In this document: positions 46,582 through 58,344 of the stretch, in pieces
Layout: each line of letters begins with the position of its first letter
How positions within the stretch are numbered: position 1 is the first letter of the stretch
Origin: Fremontodendron californicum
Lineage: Eukaryota > Streptophyta > Magnoliopsida > Malvales > Malvaceae
Reading direction: 5' to 3'
Length of the DNA: 64,000 bases
Assembly: GCA_030761205.1 (NCBI GenBank)
Contig: JAULJL010000018.1
Span: forward strand, 11,552,501 to 11,616,500
The notes under the pieces: generated by a model
Told to the model about the DNA's origin: nothing
The model's database searches: none
Seen by the model: the letters and a program-made list of their open reading frames with translations, nothing else
Made by a program: the position numbers and the translations under genes

Positions 46582-47826
46582 GTGGTGGAGCAATTGCAGC
46601 GTCAGCCAGCAAGAATCTCTATCCTATCCTTGCTATTAAACTCAGAGCCACACAGAAATGCCCTGTTAAGAGTGTTGAATCAGGCATATGTGGCTAACAA
46701 AATATCAGTAGAAAAGTTGGACAGGCTGGTGGGAAACATCGCAGCGGACGATCATATATTTTTCAGTTATGATGAAATACCACCTAATGGTATTGGGTCC
46801 ACAAAGGCTCTTCACATAACAATTACCTGCAAGGGGCATATACTACCAAGGGTGCTTCTGGATAATGGTTCTTCATTAAATATAATTCCCTTAGCAACCT
46901 TGTCTAAGTTGCCAGTGGATATATCTTATATGTTACCGAGTTGCACAACAGTCAGGGCTTTCGACGATACTAGGAGAGAGGTAATGGGAACTATTGAGGT
47001 TCCTCTGTAGATAGGCCCATGCACTTATACGATGAATTTCCAGGTCATGGATATTAATCCGTCTTATAATTGTTTGTTGGGAAGGCCATGGATACATTCA
47101 GCAGGGGCTGTACCTTCGTCTCTCCACCAAAAGCTGAAATTTGTGATGGAGGGCCGTTTGATCACTATATTAGGAGAAGAAGACATAATAGCCTCTGCAT
47201 CTACTGAATCTCCTTATGTTGAACCCAATGAAGATGCCATAGAATGTTCTTTTCGGTCTTTGGAATTCGTAAATGCGGTTTTCATCGCTGAAGGACGAAA
47301 AATTCCAAAGCCAAGGTTGTCTAAGAACACAAGGCTGGGATAAAGAACCATAGTGGGAAAAAGGTTGCAGGGCTGGAAAAGGTTTGGGAAAATATCTTCA
47401 AGGGATGGCTCGAGCAGTGGGAGCAGTGGGAAAGAAAGACCGGTTTGGCTTAGGGTATCTTCCGAAGGCCCATGAGAAGAGGAAACAGGTTGAAAGGAAC
47501 ATACAAAGAAGAATAGCCCGTCTCACGGGTATGGATATTGAATGGGAACCCATGACTTTCCCATCAATCCTTCACAACTTTCGCTCTGCTGGTTTTCTAT
47601 TTGGAGAAAAGAATTCAGAAGATGTACTCATAATGATCGAGCAAGCTTTTGAAAAATTCCATGTGAATAAAGCGGGGCAGATTCAGGATATGGTGATTTG
47701 CATGATCGGGAAAGAAGGGATGGAAAGTGACAGTTTGAACTGGATGGTGCGACCTTGTCCACCAGGATATAGACTAACCAATTGGAGTGCGACTGAGTTG
47801 CCTATAGTTTTTAAGTCTATTCCAAC
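46582..47826 (+). pseudogene. Aspartic protease region of element B
   Basis: The active site is VLLDNGSSLNIIPLATL (DNGS in place of DTG/DSG, as usual in this lineage). The second block (47032-47343) has MDINPSYNCLLGRPWIHSAG. A TAG at 47008-47010 splits them, and a stop at 47341-47343 plus a frame change precede the tail (47384-47826: FGLGYLPKAHEKR, SILHNFRSAGFL, WMVRPCPPGYRLTNW). The tail ends at a GT that can serve as an intron donor. Confidence 0.85.
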
Positions 47827-48042
47827 GTAATACTTTAAAAAACAATCTTAATTATCTTTACCCAGAGATATTAAGAGTTTTTTTTTTCTATAATGGGCTT
47901 TTTGTTTAAACATTTTCATTCAATAAATAACAAGCACAATGCATTTTATCCATATTGATGTGTCCATATTCTTTCATTTTTGTTATTTATTTTGTTTTCG
48001 TTATATATTTTCCTATATTGTTTCTTCTCCACCTATTTACAG
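47827..48042 (+). other. Candidate intron between protease and RT of element B
   Basis: The donor is CCAAC|GTAATACT and the acceptor TTTCTTCTCCACCTATTTACAG|GTGT, after a long T-rich tract. The donor leaves two bases of a codon and the acceptor supplies one, so joining restores the frame into CTDAEYEDLPVSN. The 216-base interval is T-rich and stop-rich, unlike both flanks. A spliced intron in this place is a reported feature of Ogre elements. Confidence 0.75.
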
Positions 48043-49497
48043 GTGTACGGATGCGGAATATGAGGACCTTCCTGTCAGTAATTCTGAAATTGATTTTGAA
48101 AGACCCATTTGCATGGGTGATTATGAGGCTAACGAAGATATTGAAGATTATGGTCTACCTCCGGATCTATTAAGGAAAATAGAATAAGAGGAGAAACAAG
48201 TACTTCCTCATAAGGAATTATTAGAAATGATAAATCTGGGAGATGGTGAAGAGATAAAGAAAGTCAAAATCGAAACTTCATTGTCATCATCAATAAAGGG
48301 TGAATTGATAGCCTTGCTCCAAGAATATGTGGATGTATTTGCATGTTCTTACCAAGACATGCCAGGGTTGGATCCGAATATTGTGGTTCATAAGCTCCCT
48401 TTAAGGCCAGAATGCAAGCCAATTCAGCAAAAGTTGAGAAGAATGAGGCCAGACATGCTGTTAAAGATAAAAGAAGAGGTAAAGAAGCAATTTGATGCTG
48501 GATTCTTAGAGGTGGCAAAATATCCAGAATGAGTGGCAAATATTGTTCCAGTACCAAAGAAGGATGGCAAGGTGCGGATGTGCGTTGATTACCGAGATTT
48601 GAACAAGGCCAGCCCTAAAGATAATTTCCCTTTACCCCATATTGATACTCTGGTGGATAATAAGGCAAAAAGTTCTTTATTTTCTTTCATGGACGGATTC
48701 TCGGGATACAATCAGATCAAGATGGCATCGGAAGATATGGAGAAAACAACATTTGTTACAATATGGGGAACCTTCTGCTACAAGGTAATGCCATTTGGGT
48801 TGAAGAATGCTGGGGCAACATATCAGAGAGCCATGGTGACCTTGTTTCATGATATGGTGCATAAGGTAATTGAGGTTTATGTTGATGATATGATCGCAAA
48901 GTTACAAGGAGAAGAGGAGCATATTGTGAATCTTAAGAAGCTCTTTGAACGACTAAGGAAGTTTAGGCTCAAGCTAAATTCGGCAAAATGCACTTTTGGA
49001 GTCACCTCGGAGAAATTGTTGGGTTTTGTCATCAGCAAAAGAGGAATTGAGATTGACTTGGATAAAGTGAAGGCTATTCAAAATTTGCCACCACCTCGCA
49101 CTCAAAAGGAAGTAAGAGGCTTTCTGGGGAGATTGAATTACATTGCTCGATTTGTTTCTCTATTAATCGACACATGCGATCCAATATTTAAGTTACTTCG
49201 AAAATGTGATCCAGGAGAGTGGGATGAAGGTTGTCAGATTGCATTTGAAAAGGTTAAACATTATCTCTCCAACCTACCAGTACTAATGCCACCTGTTCTG
49301 GATAAACCAATGATACTGTATTTATCAGTATTTGAGAGATCAATGGGTTGTGCTTTAGGGCAGCTTGATGAGACTGGAAAGAAAGAACAGACAGTTTACT
49401 ACCTCAGCAAGAAGTTCACAGATTATGAGTTGAAATATTCGTCGGTAGAAAAGTTATGTTGTGCTTTAGCTTGGACTGCTCGAAGACTCAGATAGTA
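48043..49497 (+). pseudogene. Reverse transcriptase and first RNase H of element B
   Basis: After the intron an acidic linker (SEIDFERPICMGDYEAN) leads to the RT start (DVFACSYQDMPGLDPNIVVH, RMRPDMLLKIKEEVKKQ). Then come the core from 48533: VPKKDGKVRMCVDYRDLNKA, FSFMDGFSGYNQI, FGLKNAGATYQRAM, the VYVDDM active site (48875-48892), LGFVISKRGIEID, and the RNase H part (ILYLSVFERSMGCALGQ, YYLSKKFTDYELKYSSVEK). Stops: TAA at 48185, TGA at 48530 (at a position that is tryptophan in relatives), TAG at 49493. Confidence 0.92.
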
Positions 49498-50240
49498 CAT
49501 GTACCACACAACGTGGTTGATTGCCAAGCTGGATCAAGTCAAGTACATGTTGGAAGCACCTTCTTTGTTAGGGAGGAAGGCAAGATGATAGGTTTTATTG
49601 TCAGAGTATGACATTGTATATGTAAGCCAAAAAGCTATCAAGGGCAGTGCAGTGGCTGAATTCTTAGCAAGTCGGGCAGTGGAAGATTATGAGCCATTGA
49701 ACTTTGATTTCTCGGATGAAGATTTGATGTATGTTTCACAAGCAGATGAGATTCCCCTGAATAAGAAAGTATGGAAAATGTATTTTGATGGCGCATCTAA
49801 TGCCATGGGGCATGGAATCAGTGCAGTGCTTATATCCCCAGAAGAAGATTATTATCCTTTCACTGCTAGATTGGATTTTGATTGTACAAACAATACTGTC
49901 GAGTATGAAGCGTGTACTATTGGCCTTCATGCTGCAGTGGACAGAAAGATCAAAGTATTGGAAGTTTTCGGAGACTCAGCCTTAGTGATATACCAGTTAC
50001 GAGGAGAATGGGAAACTCGAGATACAAAACTAATTCGATACTGAGAACTCATATTGACTTTATTGGAAGAGTTTGAAGAAGTGAATTTCAATTACTTTCC
50101 TCGAGAAGAAAACTGAATAGCAGATGCTCTGTCCACTTTGTCATCAATGTTTAAAGTGAATGAAGGGACTGAAGTTGTACCAATAAAGATGAGTATATAT
50201 GATTCTCCTGCTCACTGTCTGAGTATTGAAGAAGAAGCAG
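49498..50240 (+). pseudogene. Second (archaeal-type) RNase H of element B
   Basis: The linker carries a TGA-TAG pair near 49586-49591, followed by SEYDIVYVSQKAIKGSAVAE. The RNase H-like core has the first aspartate in MYFDGASNAMGHGISAVLI, the glutamate in TVEYEACTIGLHAA, the second aspartate in VFGDSALVIYQLRGEW and the late aspartate in IADALSTL. TGA codons at 50042 and near 50114 break it. An extra RNase H between the RT module and integrase is the hallmark of the Tat lineage. Confidence 0.85.
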
Positions 50241-51501
50241 ATGGCCTTCCTTGGTATAACGACATCTTACAGTACATCAAGAGTCAACAGTATCCAGAAC
50301 AAACATCAGAAAATGACAAGAGGACTCTGAGAAGGCTAGCAATGGGTTTTGTTCTAGACAGTGAGATTCTCTACAAGAAAGGAAATGACCAAGTCTTGTT
50401 GAGATGTGTCGGATCTGCTGAAGCTCGGAGAATTATAGAAGAGGTCCATGAAGGGATATGTGGCACTCATGCTAATGGTCACATGCTTGCTGAATAGATT
50501 ATGAGGGCAGGGTACTATTGGTTGACGATGGAAGGAGATTGCATCAGTTATTCTCGGAAGTGCCATAAATGCCAGATATGTGCAGATAAGATTCATGTGC
50601 CGCCATCGCCATTACATGTCATGATTGCATCGTGGCCTTTTTCAATATGGGGAATGGATATGATAGGACCTATTACCCCGAAAGCTTCAAATGGACATCG
50701 TTTCATCTTGGTGGCCATAGATTATTTCACAAAGTGGGTAAAAGCTACTTCCTATGCGAATGTAACAAAGTCGGTGGTATGCAGATTCGTTAAGAAAGAA
50801 ATCATATGCCGTTACGGGTTGCCAGCAAGAATTATTTCGGATAATGCTCTCTCAATTTGAACAATAAGATGATGAGAGAAGTGTGTACTCAATTCATGAT
50901 CACACATCATAATTCGGCACCTTACCGTCTGAAGATGAATGGTGCAGTAGAAGCAGCTAACGAGAACATCAAGAAGATTGTTGAGAAGATGACCAATATG
51001 TACAAAGATTGTCATGAGATCTTGCCTTTTTCTCTTCATGCATATCGTACTTCAGTTCGCACATCTACAAGGGCAACGCCATTTTCTTTGGTATATGGGA
51101 TGGAAGCAATGCTACCTATTGAAGTTGAGATCCCTTCACTTTGGTTTTTGATGGAAGTTGGCCTAGAGGAAGCAAAATAGGTTAGAGCTCGTTATGAACA
51201 GTTGAATCTCATCGAGGAGAAAAGATTGAAAGTAATTTGTCATGGGAAGTTGTATCAGAAAAGGATGATTCGAGCCCATAACAAGAAAGTTCATCCTAGA
51301 CAGTTCCGAGAAGGGGAATTGGTACTGAGGAAAATTCTCCCTATAGTGAAGGACTCGAGAGGAAAATGGGCTCTGAATTGGAAAGGACCGTACGTGGTAA
51401 AAAGAGCTTTTTCTGGAGGGGCATTGATTTTAACTAGAATGGACGGGGAGGATTTCAAAAATCCCGTAAATGCTGATGAACTGAAGAAGTATTATACTTA
51501 A
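50241..51501 (+). pseudogene. Integrase of element B
   Basis: HHCC finger: VHEGICGTHANGHMLA, then CHKCQICAD, split by a TAG at 50495. Catalytic core: first aspartate in WGMDMIGPITP (near 50655), second in ARIISDNAL (near 50838), glutamate in NGAVEAANENIKKIV (near 50967). The C-terminal part has VHPRQFREGELVLRK, WKGPYVVKRAF and a final ADELKKYYT before TAA at 51499-51501. A two-base CT gain near 50852 shifts the frame and a TAG at 51178 interrupts it. No chromodomain, as expected for Tat. Role: insertion of the cDNA into the genome. Confidence 0.9.
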
Positions 51502-52326
51502 AAAAAGGTGTGATGCTGTACATATGGAAATTCAAATGATTCTGAGTGTAAAAATGGAAATTCTATATATCTAATTCCCCTGTGAATGGTTTTTCAAAGA
51601 AAATATTCATGCTTGATATGATGAATGGCCATATTTTATATTCCTTTCACTAAGAAGAAATTATCCTTAGTCACCTCTTTGAGCCTTAGGAATTATTTCT
51701 TTCTTTAAACCTTGATCAAGGATCACCCTCTACACTGGAGGGCAAATGCGAGGAAAAATAATAAGAAATCATGGCAAAAAGAAAGCCATTGGAAAATGTG
51801 GCAAATGAAAGCCAACAAAGCAAAAGAAAAGAAGAAAAGAAAGTCCAAAAAGGGATAAATGTTTCTAGAATGAGTTCTCCTCAGGAAATGATCCTTGATC
51901 CAATCACCCTTAAACACACTTTGAGCCTATTTTATCCTTCATTTCTAAACCTAAAACTTGGCCTACATTACGTGCTTTAAAAGCCCATTTTGATCAAGCA
52001 AGGATATTTAATTTGAAAGGTTATTCTCAGAATTCATCCCTTTTTTTTTGAATTGACATTTTTACCTTGGAAACTTTTAGAATTCTCAGATTTATGGTAG
52101 AATAAAAAAAAAAATGGAAATGAAAAAAGAATGTAAAAGGGAGAGGTTTAAACCGAAAACCCGCAAAGGGCGACTTAATATCGAATGGAAGACTCTTGAG
52201 TTGAAAACCCGCAAAGGGCGGCTCAAGTACTAATCAAAGTTTGAATCAATGCTCTGTGTAAAGGGGGATAAAGTATCTGACAATCAGAGAAAAGGGGAAC
52301 AACTCAGTCTGATGTAACTACGGAAG

Positions 52327-52629
52327 CTAAGAGGTTACCCAAGTAAATTGCTCGTTCAAGAGAAATTTCAGATGGTTTGAAAAGGGAGAGGTCCAAGATA
52401 TTCCGCATTTGGGGCATCTCCAACCTATAACCTTACATTTGTTTCTTATATCCTTGATATTTATTTTTACTATTTTAAAACATTTCTTGCAATAAAATTT
52501 TGTTATCCTTTTCATGACAATTTTTGCTTGATTCATATTTTCTTTCATACATTCTTGAGATGCATGATGATTGTTATTAAATTGAGTGATGATTAGTAAT
52601 AAAAAAAACTTTAAATAAAAGGATTTCAA
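52327..52629 (-). CDS. Short antisense ORF with paired CxxC motifs
   Basis: The frame encodes 100 residues on the strand opposite to gag-pol: a hydrophobic N-terminal stretch (FYLKFFLLLIITQF), then YCKKCFKIVKINIKDIRNK, then GWRCPKCGISW. The two CxxC pairs about 30 residues apart resemble a small zinc ribbon. I do not recognise the protein. The matching segment in element C (62545-62740) keeps similar bases but has lost a base before the second cysteine of the first pair and has changed the second pair. Extra antisense ORFs in the 3' region are known from other Tat elements. It could equally be a chance frame. Confidence 0.35.
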   Translation of the reverse strand: MKSFYLKFFLLLIITQFNNNHHASQECMKENMNQAKIVMKRITKFYCKKCFKIVKINIKDIRNKCKVIGWRCPKCGISWTSPFSNHLKFLLNEQFTWVTS

Positions 52630-53035
52630 AGTATTACTAAAGGAATAGATTTAAATCTTGGGAAAGGTTTGGAAAGTTCACCAAGAAAAGAAAACAGTGA
52701 ACGTGTTGAAAACTCCATCACGAAGTCAGAAAATCTATGAATTTCAGCAAAAATAAAAAACTGAGACTATTTAACAAGTTATATTGAGTGAAGGATTCCT
52801 TAAGTGGGGCATCAATGAACAATTGAAGACTCTGTCATGAAGTCGGATAATCTGTGAATCTCAAAGAAACCATGGATTAGAAATCATGACACAATCATTT
52901 GATTGCATTCATTCTTAGGAAACATACAAGCATTTGCAAAGCATGTCATTCTCATCATTGCATTTAGCTAACAGTACAGAAATCAGGAAAACTTGGACTT
53001 CCCCAAAGTTAACTAGTTCTATTTTTCAAACGAGT

Positions 53036-53850
53036 CGAGCCCCGAGATCACCATCGAGGTACGTTTCCTTTTCAAATCGAGCTCATTTTGCTTCTCAAAT
53101 AAGTCGAGCCCCGAGACTGCCATCGAGGTATGTTCCTTTCATTTTCAAGTTAAATTTATTTTTTTTACAAATGAACCAAACCCAGAATCATTCTTAGTAT
53201 TTCCTTTTGTTTTAAATCGAATTCATTCTGTTTTATCAAATGAGTTGAGCCTTGAGACCTCCGTCGAGGTATTTCCTTTTGTTTTAAATCGAATTCATTC
53301 TGTTTTATCAAATGAGTCGAGCCTTGAGATCTCCGTCAAGGTATTTCTTTTTGTTTTAAATCGAATTCATTCTGTTTTATCAAATGAGTCGAGCCTTGAG
53401 ACCTCCGTCGAGGTATTTCTTTTTTTTTTAAAAATCGAATTCATTCTATTTCATCAAATGAGTCGAGCCTTGAGACCTCCGTCGAGGTATTTCCTTTTAT
53501 TTTAAATCGAATTCATTCTGTTTTATCAAATAAGTCGAGCCTTGAGACCTCTGTCGAGGTATTTCCTTTTGTTTTAAATCGAATTCATTCTGTTTTATCA
53601 AATGAGTTGAGCCTTGAGACCTCCGTCGAGGTATTTTCTTTTGTTTTAAATCGAATTCATTCTGTTTTATCAAATGAGTCGAGCCTTGAGACCTCCGTCG
53701 AGGTATTTCCTTTTGTTTTAAATCGAATTCATTCTGTTTTATCAAATGAGTCAAGCCTTGAGACCACTGTCGAGGTATTTCTTTTGTTTTAGATCGAATT
53801 CATTCTGTTTTATCAAATGAGTCGAGCCTTGAGACCGTCGTCAAGGTATT
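53036..53850 (+). repeat. 72-bp tandem array in element B (9 regular units)
   Basis: Regular units begin near 53244, 53316, 53388, 53461, 53532, 53604, 53676, 53748 and 53819. Each contains AGTCGAGCCTTGAGACCTCC, GTCGAGGTATTTCC and AAATCGAATTCATTCTG. Two diverged units precede them (53036, 53105). Because 72 is a multiple of three, repetitive open frames run on both strands; they are not genes. Confidence 0.9.
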
Positions 53851-53865
53851 TTCAAATCACGGGTA

Positions 53866-53945
53866 AGGCCTCCGGGCACCATTCTTAAGGCCTCCGGGCA
53901 CCATTCTTAAGACCTCCGGGCATCATTCTTAAGACCTCCGGGCAC
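53866..53945 (+). repeat. 22-bp tandem array in element B (4 units)
   Basis: AAGGCCTCCGGGCACCATTC / TT, four units with single substitutions, next to the 72-bp array. The counterpart in element C has about 14 units. Confidence 0.88.
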
Positions 53946-54151
53946 AATTTTATTCTTGCAAATCGAATTTGTTTCCTTAAGACGGGTCGAGCCTTGATTA
54001 GTCAGGTAATTTGATTTAAGGACAATATCTTCTATTTACAGTTTTTCTAAAAAAAAAAAGAAAAAAAGAAATCCCCTTCTCTTTACATGTGATTTCACTA
54101 GCCGGACAAAAGTAGTGTTTGTTTATCTTTGCCTGATTCTCAACAATAGCC

Positions 54152-54164
54152 AAAGAGGGGCAGT
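54152..54164 (+). promoter_or_regulatory. Polypurine tract of element B
   Basis: AAAGAGGGGCAGT directly before the LTR start TGTAGACACC. The same word, AAAGAGGGGCAGC, occurs at the equivalent place in C. Confidence 0.85.
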
Positions 54165-55928
54165 TGTAGACACCTAATTTCGTTCGGACCACTAAAACAG
54201 GTATGTTTTCTACCTAAATTGATGTTTCAGAATGTAAAAAGACTTTTTTCATCCTGCAGGTGGTACTCCTAGACTTAGTTTAAGAGGGCGAGCATAAAAA
54301 GTCAAACTTGAAAAAAATCAACCCCGGAAAGTTAATCCCGAAAAGTCAACTACTAAAAAAGTCAACCCACTTTCAAAATCAAGATTTGAAGTTCAATTGA
54401 AAAATGACGAAAGAATTTTGATAATCCGTGGTCTACATCGAAAGATATGGAGTTCGAAAGTTAGGTTATGGAGATTCAGTAAAAAGAAAACCCTAATTCG
54501 AGAAATTTGGGAAAAAGTGCTTAAACGATCGAATTGGTTGAAATTGAAGGTTCCTAATGAAAGATAAGCACTGACTACGGGTAATGGAGAAGCCACTTGA
54601 AAGAAAAACTGAAAGAAAAGTCAATCCGGAAGAAAATCGAGAATTAGGGTTTTTGGTGGATTTTAGTGAAATTGGGAAGAATTACAAGAAATGGCCCGAT
54701 TCGGCAGGACTAAAGCCCCTAATGGATGAGGAGTGATTAAAAAAGGATACCCCAAGGCTCAGTTTGAAGAAAATCATAAAATGGGACTTGTTTTGAGCAA
54801 AACCGGGTTTCAGAGACAAAAGGGCAAAATTGGAAAATTTGGGAAAAATAGCAAATGAACTCCAAAAATTCTGAAAATTTGCAAATCTCATTTTTAAATT
54901 ATTTGAAAGATATTGATGAAAGAAAATCTTGTTTTGGAGTTCGTTTGCAAAATGGCCAAATCTCGGGTCTCCTTTGTAGAAATTCAAGAAGATAAATCCC
55001 GGAAAAATAGCAAATGAACTCCAAAAATTTTGAAAATTAGCAAATATCATTTTTAAATTATTTGGAAGATATTGGCGAAAGAAAATCTTGATTCGAAGTT
55101 TGTTTGCAAAATGGCCAAATCCCGGGCCCCCTATGCAGTAATTCAAGCAGATAAATCCCGAAAAAATACCACATGAACTCCAAAAATTATGAAAACTTCC
55201 AGATCACACTTTTAAATTATTTGGAAGAGATTGGTGAAGAAAAATCTTGATTTGGGACTCGTTTAAATAATGGTCAAATTTGGGGGCATAAAAGGGCAAT
55301 TTTGGAAGAAAAAATCCAAATAAATAGCAAACGGACTTGAAATTTTTTGAAAACTTTCAGAATTCAATTTTTTATTATTTTGAAAGTATTGAAAAAGAAA
55401 ATTTTAATTTGGAGTCCGTTTTCCATTTATTTGCATTCAGGGGGCAAAAAGGTCATTTTACCCAAGCAACCGAAAAGGGCTTTTCTTGCCTTTCAAAAAA
55501 ATCAAACTTGGGCTGGAAGAAGGAGGGCTGGCCGGCCAAGGCCCAAGGATGGGAAGGAGGTTTCTGATTTTTTAATCAAGAGGCCAAAAATGAAGAGTTA
55601 GTTAGTGATTTTTTTATCAAGCCTTTGCAAATAAGCCACATGGACCAATGCATGAAGAGGGAGAGTGTCAACATAATGGCTTAAGATTCTTGAACAGCTG
55701 TAATTATAGACAGCTGATGGCCTAATCTAAGGGTGATAATTTCAAGTTTTAAACATCTTGGATCAATAGCCATTGGATGAAAATTGGTTGGAGGAAAAAT
55801 GACGACATGCCAGCCTAGAGAGAGGGGGGTTTCAGCCACTACAAGGGATCCTATTCTCTTTCATTTTGAACACTCTCATTCTCTATTCTCTCTTGCTTTT
55901 GGCTGATTTTCTCTCCATTGTTGAATAG
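54165..55928 (+). repeat. 3' LTR of element B, first 1764 bp
   Basis: It starts TGTAGACACCTAATTTCGTT and follows the 5' LTR (36176 on) closely, including four 158-bp subrepeats. It breaks off after CTCCATTGTTGAATAG. In the 5' LTR the equivalent GAATAG continues into CAAAAAGAAAAG (37894). Here it is followed at 55929 by TGTCGCAACC, the reverse-complement end of another LTR. Confidence 0.9.
55924..55928. repeat. Predicted target duplication of element C, left copy
   Basis: AATAG abuts the terminus of the element C LTR. The partner copy would lie outside the window. Confidence 0.55.
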
Positions 55929-58344
55929 TGTCGCAACCTAAAAAATAACATGTCTCATCGCAAGACTTTATTATTCATTAAGCGTGACATTAGAAAACCG
56001 AGGAAAAGTCGACTTAATTCCTCTAGAAAAATGAAGGTTTTGAAAATGACCTTAAAAGAGACATGGAGTCGCCACCAATCTTTTTTAGTTAGGTGTGATA
56101 GGCCACCTATTAAAATCGGTTTTATAAAACATTTTAAAAATTAATTAAAACATTTTAAAACGAATTTCAAGTCTGCATTTTAAACCAGAGAAATCAAAGA
56201 AATGGGTTCAGGACTCGGTTACGTGCGGGGAAGGATTAGCACCCCCACAGCGCTCGTATAAAACAGTACCTTTTTAATCATGTGTTATCTCAAGTCTCGG
56301 TAAAAAAGTCGATTTTAAATTTAGTATTTCAAGTTAATTTCCAATTTAAATAAAAATAATTTCATTTTTAATTGAAAATGATCCGAAATTTATAAATTCA
56401 AAATTTTCCTATATTTCCCAACAAACATGGCAAAATATAGAATTTTTTATTAGTTTTGAAAAAACTTTCAAAATCATTCTCATTTTAAAGAAGATATTCC
56501 GTTATTAATGATAATTGATGATATCTTCCCCAACAAACCCGGCAGAGAACTCATGAAATATTTTAACTCGGGAATATCTTTATTTTATTGAAAATCATTA
56601 CCTTTTTGAAAACATTTAAAAAAATATGAATATGAATATGCATGACATTAATAAAATGACATAGTAAAATCTAAACAATATAATGCACCCTAAATGATAT
56701 GATATGATTTAAATGTCTTAGCATATTCTAAATGAAACGAAATATCCTAAGTTATATGACATATTCTAAATGAAATGAAATGACCTAGGTAACATAATAT
56801 ATTTTATATGAAATGTAATATCCTATCTCATAAAATATATTCTAAATGAAATAAAATATACTAAATGACATAATATATCCTAAATGAAATAAAATAGCCG
56901 AGGTAACATAATATATTCTACATGAAATGAAATGACCTAGGTAACATAATATACTCTATATGAAATGAAATAATTTAAATGACATGGCAAATATGAATGA
57001 TATGGCATATAATTTAAATGACATGAAATATAAAATAATGCTATCATATAATATGTTTGAAAATAAAAATGAAAATAATAATGCATGAACATAGTATATG
57101 CTAAAGAATATAAAAATAACATAACTAAATAAAAAGCATAGGATATCATGAAATATTCAAAACCATATAATAAACCATATAACCTTAAAAAAATATAAAT
57201 CAAATAATAACAATATCATGGGAATTATCATAGCAAAAATAACATATTATATAAAATGCATGAATATGGAAAATGCAATGCATGAAAATGTATTTTTTCC
57301 TTTAATTAAGGAAATCTGTATATCTAAAAAGATATTCGGCTACCTTAGGAAAATATATATCAAATTAAACATTCTAAAACCAAAATACTTTGTGATTGTT
57401 TGAAAACAATTTTGAAAAGTTTAGATTAAAAACAAAAACTGGGCTAAACCTTTTTTAAAAGGCTATAATTTCCTAAGTTTAAAATCCCGGACTTGACCAC
57501 CCTTAACTCGAGAAATAAAAAATCATTTTTAGAGTTTAAAAAGGCTTAGAAACTACCCTAAGTCAGTAGCTAAAATTCCTAATCAGCCCCTTCTAGGTAA
57601 CTTAACCAAAACAGAAAAATGATTTTCCTTCAAATTCAATTCTGACTCCACTCTCCAGTTTAAAGCCACGATTTTTTAACCTATTTTTAAAAATTCTAAA
57701 AAATCTAAAAAAACTGATGGAGACTCAGGACATGTAAAACTATGCAGAAAAAAATAATCTTAATTTTTTGATTAAAGATGAATGCCCAAAAAAATCGAGA
57801 AAGTACGAGTACTGGGTGAAAAAACTGTTTTGCCAAAAATACATTTTTGCCTTTGATAAAATCATTTAAAAATCAAAGTAAAAATATTTAAGACTCACAA
57901 AATGACTCAAAAACAGTAGCTAGGACTTTTTAAGAGTTATATAAAATTGGCTAAGTAAAAAAAAATCACAAAGGTAGAATAATCAATTTGACAAACCTTA
58001 ATTTTTCACAAGTGTGCTCAAGAGAGCATGACTTTGAACCATTAATTGGCCTAAGTCATTAGTCAAGTCGCATGGACATGAAATGCATAAAAAATACAGC
58101 AAATATGATGCATGAAATGCATGGTTTTAAACCTAAATGTCATGACAAAATGCATGGCAGCAATATAGTGACCTAGACCTAAATGAACTTGCATGGCATT
58201 TAATGCAACCTAGGTCTAAAATGCATGGACATGCATGGCAAAATAAACCAAACCTAACAACTAAAATATGCATGGCAATAACACAAACACAAGGCATGCT
58301 TAAATCAAAACTCAATCAAAAATGCAAACACAAGGCAAAACAAT

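Larger units (their letters stand above)
51502..54151 (+). other. 3' non-coding region of element B
   Basis: A 2.65-kb stretch between integrase and the polypurine tract. It contains paired GAAAACCCGCAAAGGGCG words (52157 and 52205), an antisense ORF (52327-52629), a 72-bp tandem array (53036-53850) and a 22-bp array (53866-53945). The same order occurs inverted in element C (61263-63586), so the region is conserved in the family. Its role is unknown. Confidence 0.75.
36176..55928 (+). mobile_element. Element B: Ogre/Tat-type Ty3/gypsy, nearly complete
   Basis: It comprises a 4.8-kb 5' LTR, tRNA-Arg primer site, leader, ORF1, gag, protease, candidate intron, RT, two RNase H domains, integrase, a 2.7-kb 3' non-coding region with tandem arrays, a polypurine tract and the first 1764 bases of the 3' LTR. 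The second RNase H, upstream ORF1, tRNA-Arg primer and large LTRs together point to the Ogre branch of Tat. All ORFs carry stops. The 3' LTR is interrupted at 55928 by element C. The 5 bases before the 5' LTR are TGAAA. Confidence 0.9.

Noticed and set aside
53245..53792. Open frames on both strands with repeated SLETSVEVF- or RRSQGSTHLIKQ-type units
   Set aside because: The 72-bp tandem unit is divisible by three, so any stop-free unit gives long frames. No protein family or start context supports them.
56937..57203. Tyr/Phe-rich minus-strand frame that looks membrane-like
   Set aside because: It translates the CATTTCATTTAGAATATATT-type LTR repeats. Hydrophobicity is a composition effect.
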